Source of the DNA: Butyrivibrio sp.
GTDB taxonomy: Bacteria > Bacillota > Clostridia > Lachnospirales > Lachnospiraceae
DNA length: 40,772 bases
Direction of reading: 5' to 3'
Assembly (NCBI RefSeq): GCF_017940685.1
Contig: NZ_JAGAYD010000034.1
Location: forward strand, 1-40,772
Every line of letters begins with the position of its first letter. Positions within the stretch are counted from its first letter, which is position 1. The notes beneath the pieces were generated by a model. That model was not told where the DNA came from. It did not search any database and saw only the letters and a list, made by a program, of their open reading frames with translations. Both the position numbers and the translations under genes were made by a program. Positions 31,935-38,289 of this stretch are shown here, piece by piece.

Positions 31935-33761
31935 TTAAGCCGCAGCGGGCGCTTTAACGTCAATCTCGACCATAGGAATACCGTGTGCCTTGATGGCGGC
32001 TACGGTCTCCATATGGTTTACAGCTGCGAATACAACGTGATCATATTCTGAACTGTATGTGCAGATGATATCAAGAAGTGCATTAAAGTTCTCTGCGTCC
32101 ATTACTGAGAGCTCGTCAATGAAGAGAATACGTGTACCAGAGAGGGAATTGAGCATATCCATGATCATAAAGAGCATGTAAGCTTTTTCTCCGCCGGAGA
32201 GGTTCTCATACGGAAGGAACCCGTTGCCCGTATCCATAAGGATTTTTATGCCATCCTCCGGAATGATGGAGAACGACACATCTCCTCTTATCTTCTGTGA
32301 CCTTTCGTTGATAAGATCCTCGAAGACTTTCACATACTTGGCGATAATGGCTACTCTTACGCAGCCCTTTTCTCCAAATACCTTTACCAGATATTCAAGG
32401 CACTCAAGCTCTTCTGTCATGGCCTCGATATTACCAGAGATTTTGATGCCTTCCTCATACTCCTCGATGATCGAAAGGAGCTTTTTGCAATTCTCGATTT
32501 CTTCTGCCACTCCGGCATCTTCCGGTACTTCCATCTCGGGCTTTTCAGGGATCTCGATCTTGCGGTCCTCAAGTTCCTTGATACGTCTTGCAAGGTCTAC
32601 TTTCTTCTCGTAGGCTATTCTGCCCTTGTTGTACTCCTCTATCTGAGCCTCAACAAGAGCTATCTTCTCGTCGAGCTTCTTCGACTCCTCATCGAAAGCC
32701 TTAAGCCCTTCCTTTGTTGCCTCAATGGAGTCCATGATTTCTTCTTTGGCAACACTCTTATCTGTGTGGCATGTGATAAGAGGGGAGATGGGGCATACAG
32801 AAGTCTCGATGGCTGCAAGGGTTGTTTCAAGTCTCTTTAAGGCGCTTGTCATTCCTGTAAGCTGGATGTCCTGATTGCGCCTTGAAGCATTAAGCTCTGC
32901 CCTCTTTTCGTTAAGGGAATGAAGCTCTGCGGGATTTGGTCTTGCCGCCGTGATAGAGTCATATTCTGACTTTAACGATGCGATGACCTCTTCCTGCTTC
33001 TTTGCGTTCTCAACCGCCGTGTTATATGCCTTCTTCTTAACCTCCAACACCTCTCTCTTATTTGCGATCTCGGTATAGAGAGAAAGCTTTCCTTCAACCT
33101 CTGACTTTATTGCTGGCATATCCTTTGGCTTGGTCTCGTAGAGCGCCTTCTTCTCAGCAATGCGGGCTTTAAGCTCTTTTCTTGAGCTCTTGAGCATATC
33201 CAGAAAAGCGTCGATATCGGACATGTCGATATTCTCCTCGGGGAGATTAGCCGCGATAGTATCAAGTATGCGGGGGTTTGTCTTATCCAGATGGTCGATG
33301 ATGAACTCAATATTTACCTTTTCCGGAATATAATCCAAGATAAACTTTGAGAACTCCTGTGGCTTCATATTAGCCACAACCTCGGCTGAAGACAGCACCT
33401 TGATCTTGTCTATCGGGATGCCGCACACATCCTGTATCTTCTCGTTAAGCTTTGTTGCTGTTGTTGCAACTCCGTCGATCTTAAACTTTGACGGCTTTGA
33501 GCGATGCTTAGAACGGGAAAACACAATGTCTGACCCGTCAACGGGATCTACAAGCGTAACATCAACCCTGCACTCATCAGCATCATTATTGATGATAGAC
33601 CCGTCTGGCTCTTCTCCTGCAAGTGCGTAGCGGATCGCATTAAGGATGGATGTCTTTCCGATACCGTTTCTTCCAACAAGCGCAGCAATCGAGGGTACAT
33701 CGAACTCTGTAGCGCCCTTATAGCCCATAAAATTGACTACTCTTAAGTGTTTGATTACCAT
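31935..33761 (-). CDS. Rad50/SMC-like coiled-coil ATPase
   Basis: A 608-residue ABC-type ATPase. Walker A is at about 30-38 (GRNGIGKTS). There are two coiled-coil arms, roughly 190-300 and 340-470, with a Cys-bearing turn between (SVCPISPLITCH) that may be a hook-like tip. The signature LSGGEK is near 519 and Walker B ILFIDEL near 545. Related proteins work with a nuclease (SbcD/Mre11, gp46/47) in DNA end processing, but no such nuclease gene is visible here. The N-terminus is RecF-like. Class II promoter; ribosome site GGAGGA. Confidence 0.85.
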   Translation of the reverse strand: MVIKHLRVVNFMGYKGATEFDVPSIAALVGRNGIGKTSILNAIRYALAGEEPDGSIINNDADECRVDVTLVDPVDGSDIVFSRSKHRSKPSKFKIDGVATTATKLNEKIQDVCGIPIDKIKVLSSAEVVANMKPQEFSKFILDYIPEKVNIEFIIDHLDKTNPRILDTIAANLPEENIDMSDIDAFLDMLKSSRKELKARIAEKKALYETKPKDMPAIKSEVEGKLSLYTEIANKREVLEVKKKAYNTAVENAKKQEEVIASLKSEYDSITAARPNPAELHSLNEKRAELNASRRNQDIQLTGMTSALKRLETTLAAIETSVCPISPLITCHTDKSVAKEEIMDSIEATKEGLKAFDEESKKLDEKIALVEAQIEEYNKGRIAYEKKVDLARRIKELEDRKIEIPEKPEMEVPEDAGVAEEIENCKKLLSIIEEYEEGIKISGNIEAMTEELECLEYLVKVFGEKGCVRVAIIAKYVKVFEDLINERSQKIRGDVSFSIIPEDGIKILMDTGNGFLPYENLSGGEKAYMLFMIMDMLNSLSGTRILFIDELSVMDAENFNALLDIICTYSSEYDHVVFAAVNHMETVAAIKAHGIPMVEIDVKAPAAA

Positions 33762-33813
33762 AATTAAATTCCTCCTGCTCCATTTCCAATAAAATAGTTA
33801 CATAGAGAATATG
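33762..33813 (-). promoter_or_regulatory. Leader-type (class II) promoter for the SMC-like gene
   Basis: Minus strand: CTCCCATATTCTCTATG, then TGTAACTA at 33802-33795, then a TTGGAAATGGAG block. CATATT is at 33813-33808. One of the clearest class II copies. Confidence 0.6.
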
Positions 33814-33847
33814 GGAGAAAGATGAATGTTTGAAAATATAGAAAAAA

Positions 33848-33867
33848 GGCTCAGTTTTCACTGAGCC
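33848..33867 (-). terminator. Terminator embedded in the end of a coding sequence
   Basis: Minus strand GGCTCAGT, loop GAAA, ACTGAGCC, then TTTTTT. The stem starts inside the Trp codon and includes the codons Leu-Ser-Glu-Asn and the stop of the 68-residue membrane protein gene. Confidence 0.9.
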
Positions 33868-34057
33868 ACTCCTTCTTCTGGAACAACGTATCTGATATTA
33901 CACCTACTATCACACTTACAACAGGCATTGTGAACGCTATCCAACAGAACATTGTGACCGTTCCAACAACTCCGCCATATCCTGCGGCAATGTGAGTTAC
34001 AATGCTGTAAACCGTGTAGATAAGTAGCATTATCACAAACGCAATTTTTTTCTTCAT
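33851..34057 (-). CDS. Small two-helix membrane protein
   Basis: A 68-residue protein: a lysine-rich start (MKKKIAFVIMLLIYTVYS), membrane helices at about 4-25 and 33-57, and a short polar end. The ATG at 34057 follows GGAGGG; the ATG at 34081 is part of the leader block. Own class II promoter and a terminator that overlaps the last codons. No family recognised. Confidence 0.65.
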   Translation of the reverse strand: MKKKIAFVIMLLIYTVYSIVTHIAAGYGGVVGTVTMFCWIAFTMPVVSVIVGVISDTLFQKKEWLSEN

Positions 34058-34105
34058 ATTGTCCCTCCAACTCCATTTCAATAATAGCTACATTTAAAAT
34101 ATAGA
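34058..34105 (-). promoter_or_regulatory. Leader-type (class II) promoter for the 68-residue membrane protein
   Basis: Minus strand: CTATATTTTAAATGTAGCTA, then TTGAAATGGAG and GGAGGG. TATATT is at 34103-34098. No terminator separates it from the RecD-like gene upstream. Confidence 0.5.
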
Positions 34106-34127
34106 TAAGAGGAGGTATAACAATATT

Positions 34128-36482
34128 TTAGACCGCTTCTCTGAGCCTTTCTGAAAGGGCTGTGTTCCTTTCATTGTCATCGGTTTTGCCAACTGCGATG
34201 TCAAATGCCGAGAGCATACGACCATACTGGAACTTTTCTTCCCCGTAGAAGCGGAACTCCTTCTTTGCTCTGGTCTCTCCTGTATAGAAAAGTGAGCGGT
34301 TTAAAAGGATGTAGTCTCCGAAGGTATAAGCCATCATCATGCAGACCGCTTCTGACCCCTGGCATTTATGGAGGGTTGTTGCGTAGGCAAGTGTAAGGTT
34401 AAGAGCAGTGGCCTTTGTATACCCACCAACAGAGCCGTCATCGAATTTTACGATCATCTTGTATGAGTCGTTTTCTTCGTCCGGCATAATCTTCTGTACA
34501 GTTCCTTTTTCGCCATTAAAGATACCCTGTACCATTTCGCCGCCTCTTCGCATCTCAAAGTTATAGTCGTTCTTTGTCTGCATTACCCTGTCGCCGACTC
34601 TGAACTTAAGGGTTGGTGAATACACAGCCTCATCCTTGCCCTTGGTAAACTCGTCCTGCAAAAGGCTGTTGAGCTTGTTTACTGCAACACAGCCCCTTTC
34701 CCTCATTGCTGCGCAGAGCATTACATTTGTGATACCGTACTGCTCCACCTTTTTCTTGTAATCAGCAACAATAAGGTCGGCGATATTATCTGAATTTGCA
34801 GGGATATAGACAAAATGCTCGTCATAGCAATACTTATCTATCTTCATTCCTGCATTTATAAGTTCTGAATTATGGGCTATCGTACCGGAGTTTCTATGTC
34901 CCTGCTTGAGCAGGATGCACGGAATTACCTCTGAGTCGATCATGTCTTTTAAGACCTTGCCAGGACCTACGGATGCGATCTGGTCAACGTCACCAATGAA
35001 GATGATATTACAGTCCCTTGCGTACTTAAGGATCTTATGCATAAGGAAGATATCGACCATTGAGGACTCATCGCAAAGTATGAGCTTTCCCTCGGGTGCC
35101 TGTCCTGTCTTTTCCATCGAAAAGATTGCCCTGTGGGCTGTCATTGCGTCATAGCCTGTGCTTTCCGTCATTCTCTGTGCAGCTCTTCCAGTTGGTGCAA
35201 GCATGATGATATCTTTTTTGTCGTATCTTTTACCTGCATTTAAGAAGCTTTCTGCGATGATCTCGGCAATAGCGGTCTTTCCTCTACCGGGGCCTCCGGA
35301 TATGATAGACACTCTGTTCATAAGACCAAGATATACTGCTTTTCTCTGCTCTTCTGTAACTACGAAAGTTCCAAGGGAGGACTTCTCCATCTCCTTAGTC
35401 TTTCTTGCTTCCACATTCTTAATGGACTTTTCTATCACGTCTTTTTCGATAAAGCGGACGCTGTGCTCTGAAAGCATATCCTTGAGCATCTTTGCACAGG
35501 ATGTCTCAACGTTATACATCTTTGCGGTGTAGATCCTGCCATAATCATTTACCAGAGTCCCGTTTTCAACCGACTGTGAAATTGCGTCAGCCAGAGTGTC
35601 AAGAATAAGAGTCCTTGACTCTACCGTTCTGTCAATGAGCTCTAATGTCTCTGCGCAGGGATCGTACTTTTTGATAAACTTTTCCCTGTTTACAGCCCAG
35701 TTCTTTGCGGCGTTTTCAGCGGTCTTTTCTGTTGTGTCATCGGGAAATTTAGGCATCGGGCAAAGAATGTGCACGATCTGCTCCCTTATCTCTTCCATGG
35801 TCTGGAAGCAGTGCCCGCCTGCCTGCTGTGCATTTTCGATAACATAGTAAACCGCTGCCTGCAATCTGTATATGGAGTCGGGCTTAATGCCACACCCCAT
35901 AGCAAGGTTGTCTGCCTTGATAAATCCAAAGCCGTCAAGATCTGTCTGAAGGACGTATGGATTTTTTTTGAGCGTCTTTACTGCATCATCGCCGTATTTA
36001 TCATATATCTGCTGTACCTGGAGCTTTGTGCCTGTCCCGTTAAGGAACATGACAATATCCATGTACTTTTTATTCTCTTCAAATGAAGGAAGCGCCTTCT
36101 CGATAGTGGCTGTCCCAAGCCCCTTTACCGTAGAGAGCATTATCCTTCCTTCTTCTGTCTCGAACATTTTGAGGGCATCTCTGCCAAAGGCGTTCGCAAT
36201 AGCCCTAGCTTTGGCAAGGCCAATGTACTTTACATATCCGTCTGCAAGAAAGCGCACTACGCCCGCATTCTTATCGGCTTCCACATTGATGACAGAGCTT
36301 ATCTTAAACTGTCTTCCATACTTATTTACTTCTTCTCCGCCCTCAAGGGTTACAAGCATACCGATGGAAGCGTTTGGTATAACACCAACCGCCAGGGTTT
36401 TCTTTCCGGCATTTAAAAGCTCATATCTACCCCAATCATTGTCTTTCTGAGTGAGGATTTTCTTTATCTCGCCTGTGATCAT
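34128..36482 (-). CDS. RecD2-like DNA helicase (first copy)
   Basis: A 784-residue superfamily 1 helicase of the RecD/TraA type. A helix-hairpin-helix-rich N-terminal part (about 80-330) precedes Walker A near 395 (SGGPGRGKTA), Walker B LCDESSMVD near 475, GDVDQIASVGPG near 500, and C-terminal motifs LHKCQGSE and YTGETRAK near 710-740. It unwinds DNA 5' to 3' in recombination or replication. It is similar in layout to the helicase at 38289-40403, so the element carries two. A box promoter drives it; ribosome site GGAGGG. Confidence 0.9.
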   Translation of the reverse strand: MITGEIKKILTQKDNDWGRYELLNAGKKTLAVGVIPNASIGMLVTLEGGEEVNKYGRQFKISSVINVEADKNAGVVRFLADGYVKYIGLAKARAIANAFGRDALKMFETEEGRIMLSTVKGLGTATIEKALPSFEENKKYMDIVMFLNGTGTKLQVQQIYDKYGDDAVKTLKKNPYVLQTDLDGFGFIKADNLAMGCGIKPDSIYRLQAAVYYVIENAQQAGGHCFQTMEEIREQIVHILCPMPKFPDDTTEKTAENAAKNWAVNREKFIKKYDPCAETLELIDRTVESRTLILDTLADAISQSVENGTLVNDYGRIYTAKMYNVETSCAKMLKDMLSEHSVRFIEKDVIEKSIKNVEARKTKEMEKSSLGTFVVTEEQRKAVYLGLMNRVSIISGGPGRGKTAIAEIIAESFLNAGKRYDKKDIIMLAPTGRAAQRMTESTGYDAMTAHRAIFSMEKTGQAPEGKLILCDESSMVDIFLMHKILKYARDCNIIFIGDVDQIASVGPGKVLKDMIDSEVIPCILLKQGHRNSGTIAHNSELINAGMKIDKYCYDEHFVYIPANSDNIADLIVADYKKKVEQYGITNVMLCAAMRERGCVAVNKLNSLLQDEFTKGKDEAVYSPTLKFRVGDRVMQTKNDYNFEMRRGGEMVQGIFNGEKGTVQKIMPDEENDSYKMIVKFDDGSVGGYTKATALNLTLAYATTLHKCQGSEAVCMMMAYTFGDYILLNRSLFYTGETRAKKEFRFYGEEKFQYGRMLSAFDIAVGKTDDNERNTALSERLREAV

Positions 36483-36512
36483 AAATATCCCTCCGCAAAT
36501 TGTCCTATTTAT

Positions 36513-36552
36513 AATATAGGTTATTGGAAGGTATAATAGCTTTTCTGTACAG
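36513..36552 (-). promoter_or_regulatory. CTGTACAG-box promoter for the first RecD-like gene
   Basis: Minus strand: CTGTACAG at 36552-36545, 22 bp, AACC (36522-36519), TATATT at 36518-36513. Confidence 0.7.
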
Positions 36553-36573
36553 GATATTTGCCCAAATAATATA

Positions 36574-36601
36574 AAAGCCCCGAAGCGTGCTCCGAGGCTT
36601 T
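36574..36601 (-). terminator. Terminator upstream of the RecD-like unit
   Basis: Minus strand AAAGCCTCGGAGC, short loop, GCTTCGGGGCTTT, then TATATT. It probably once ended the unit starting at 40772 and is now separated from it by the IS-like element. Confidence 0.65.
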
Positions 36602-36669
36602 ATATTCACATTATAAATAACTTGCGAGAAAACCCCTTCCGATAAAGTCGGGTGTGGAATGAATCGCAC

Positions 36670-36698
36670 TTTACACGAACAACTGTTCGTGATAAAAT
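36670..36698 (+). promoter_or_regulatory. Sigma-A promoter with a LexA-type operator in its spacer
   Basis: Plus strand: TTTACA (36670-36675), exactly 17 bp, TAAAAT (36693-36698). The spacer begins with CGAACAACTGTTCG (36676-36689), a perfect fit to the Gram-positive LexA/DinR pattern CGAAC-N4-GTTCG. A repressor bound there would block the promoter, so transcription should rise on DNA damage. No plus-strand protein gene follows. Confidence 0.7.
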
Positions 36699-36704
36699 AA
36701 GTAT

Positions 36705-36907
36705 ATCGGAACCTTGAAAACTGTATATAGGGTTGTACCACGAATCTAACAAACCAAGAACCTGTGGTGCGTAAAATATACAAGGTGTTAGTTCCCAAGC
36801 GCCACAAGCGCACTAAACTACAATTTCAAGTATGCCGAAGGGTTTTGCCCGACGGAGTAGTGGCACCGTGAACGTGCCTTACTATACCGCATGGTATTGT
36901 TGAAATC
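36705..36907 (+). ncRNA. Candidate structured RNA, possibly an orphan TnpB-type guide scaffold
   Basis: Downstream of the LexA-controlled promoter, the plus strand has GGG/CCC inside CCG/CGG inside ACTAC/GTAGT (36817-36861), then the hairpins GGCAC/GTGCC (36862-36878) and ATACC/GGTAT (36884-36897). ATTTCAA (36823-36829), in the first stem's loop, can pair with TTGAAAT (36900-36906), giving a pseudoknot. RNA scaffolds at the right ends of IS605 elements have such features. No ORF of size lies on this strand. Function is inference. Confidence 0.4.
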
Positions 36908-36934
36908 ATTTCCGATGTTGTCGGTCATGGTAGT

Positions 36935-37231
36935 TCATGCCTGTATAAATGTCACCTTGTCCTCTCCGCAATCAAATTCTACTTCAGGACTACTAATGTT
37001 ATTAGGATAGAAGATATCGGTGACAGCATTCCCCTCAATAAATCCCGTATAGTTCTCTCCATCAACTCTAATTTCTATGCCGTCATACATAACTGTTTTA
37101 AGAGTGCTGTAAAAACTAAAATCTAACTTGTCACGGTTTTGAACTAAAATGCGTGTTCTAGTCCCTATTAAATTAGTCTTGATATAATCTACTGCCTTGT
37201 TGATAGCTTCATTTGATACTGTTTTTCCCAT
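36935..37231 (-). CDS. Hypothetical protein
   Basis: A 98-residue soluble protein (MGKTVSNEAINKAVDYIKTN; C-terminal half strand-rich and acidic). The ATG at 37231 follows AAGGGGGG at a suitable distance. It is the last gene before the IS-like element. No family recognised. Confidence 0.55.
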   Translation of the reverse strand: MGKTVSNEAINKAVDYIKTNLIGTRTRILVQNRDKLDFSFYSTLKTVMYDGIEIRVDGENYTGFIEGNAVTDIFYPNNISSPEVEFDCGEDKVTFIQA

Positions 37232-37278
37232 ACTTGTTACCCCCCTTAAAACCAATAATTGTAGTTGCGATAATTACA

Positions 37279-37566
37279 TTATACCATCGCATTTTCAAGG
37301 CTCTCAACTATCCGAGCAAACTGCAAGCCATAAGAATGCTCCACAGGGTTATTATTTTTTGGATCAAATACCAGGTATTTGGGTAACATCTTAAGGTCTG
37401 CCATGCATAAACCTTTCCCTGCGCTTAACCTGTTCACAACGGAGTCTACCGCATTACAGTTCGGACATAGCTCTGAACTTGCCATTTCTTTGTATTCTTC
37501 AAGACATACCTTGTTATAATATTTTTTGTTATTGATGATGTTATCGCCGCATTTTCTACACTTCAT
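37279..37566 (-). CDS. Small zinc-ribbon protein
   Basis: A 95-residue protein with two CxxC pairs, CRKC near residue 3 and CPNC near residue 34, and an extra Cys (KVCLEEY), forming a likely zinc ribbon. The C-terminal half has a short segment PKYLVFDPKNNNPVEHSYG. It overlaps the end of the preceding small gene by 11 bases, with a GGGGGAAGG ribosome site. A nucleic-acid-binding role is possible; no family named. Confidence 0.6.
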   Translation of the reverse strand: MKCRKCGDNIINNKKYYNKVCLEEYKEMASSELCPNCNAVDSVVNRLSAGKGLCMADLKMLPKYLVFDPKNNNPVEHSYGLQFARIVESLENAMV

Positions 37567-37738
37567 AGCCCTTCCCCCTTCCTATAGCCTCGCCTGTATC
37601 AGATGCATGGTTGGCGGCATTTCTTACTTCCGTTATTCTTTTGCTGATTTCTTCCATCTGAATTCGGAGCATCGCCTCCTGCTCGCTTGCAAGACAGGAC
37701 AACGCACATATCCATGCTTCTTTTTGCTCCATAATCAT
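37556..37738 (-). CDS. Small helical protein
   Basis: A 60-residue protein, mostly one amphipathic helix (EQEAMLRIQMEEISKRITEV). The start overlaps the upstream stop (ATGA), and the end overlaps the zinc-ribbon gene. Tight coupling on both sides supports a real gene. No family recognised. Confidence 0.5.
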   Translation of the reverse strand: MIMEQKEAWICALSCLASEQEAMLRIQMEEISKRITEVRNAANHASDTGEAIGRGKGYEV

Positions 37739-38289
37739 TCCTCTTCAAAAGGCAATATTGTCTTTTGTTCCATTTCTTTGAGCCTGTGCTCCAGCCTCTT
37801 TATCTCTTTGTTAAGAGCGCGTATATCGTCGTCTTTCTGGCTTATGATCTTCTCATAGCGCGCTACTTTTCCCTCTGTCAAAGCCTTAAGCTTATCCATT
37901 TCATCTTCGGTCTGTTTTAGCTTTTGGCTTAGTTTTTTGTTCTCTGTCTCCATGTCTTGAAGGCTATCGAGTTTATTGCACTGCTCGGTCAAGGCTCTTA
38001 GCTCACGGGAAGACGTGTTGATGACGGCTTCTCCCTTGTCCCCCATTTTGGCATATTGTAGCAGCTTTATGCCTTCATCATATGGGACATTTAGTGTTTG
38101 GAATGCATCGTTAATAAGAGGAACTAACATAAGCATAAGATTCTTCCTTGATTCACCCCTTATTACGCCCGAGTAGCGTCCATGCTTCATTGTTGCCTGG
38201 ATAAAGGATTCGCTTTGATCGGGATATATTGTGGTTATGGGATCTTTTTCTTTACTCGCAAACAAGTTGCTTATTATAGTCTTTTTCAT
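37735..38289 (-). CDS. Coiled-coil protein coupled to the RecD-like helicase
   Basis: A 184-residue protein. An N-terminal folded part (about 1-85) is followed by a long coiled coil from about 90 to 175 (heptad-like Lys/Glu/Leu, for example ENKKLSQKLKQTEDEMDKL) and an acidic end. The ATG at 38289 overlaps the helicase stop (TGATG) with AAGGAG inside the helicase gene, so both are made together. It may be a helicase partner. No family recognised. Confidence 0.65.
   Translation of the reverse strand: MKKTIISNLFASKEKDPITTIYPDQSESFIQATMKHGRYSGVIRGESRKNLMLMLVPLINDAFQTLNVPYDEGIKLLQYAKMGDKGEAVINTSSRELRALTEQCNKLDSLQDMETENKKLSQKLKQTEDEMDKLKALTEGKVARYEKIISQKDDDIRALNKEIKRLEHRLKEMEQKTILPFEEE

Larger units (their letters stand above)
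36621..36907 (+). mobile_element. IS200/IS605-like remnant or palindromic mini-element without transposase
   Basis: The left part (36621-36665) has GCGAGAAAA, a CCGA/TCGG hairpin and GGAATGAATCGC. This is the terminal-hairpin style I associate with IS200/IS605 elements of Clostridia. The right part (36801-36907) folds into hairpins ending in TTGAAATC. No TnpA or TnpB frame lies between. It sits between the stop of the 98-residue gene and a terminator, as expected of an insertion in a neutral site. Recognition is from memory of the family; exact ends and any duplication are not proved. Confidence 0.4.

Noticed and set aside
36505-36813. A 102-codon minus-strand frame over the IS-like element.
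   Set aside because: It covers a promoter, terminator and hairpins, has an unusual aromatic/Arg/Tyr composition and no ribosome site.
36800-36880. A GTGGCACCG hairpin resembling part of a Cas9 tracrRNA.
   Set aside because: No CRISPR array or cas gene is nearby and the match is only a few bases; the IS605-like reading explains more of the region.
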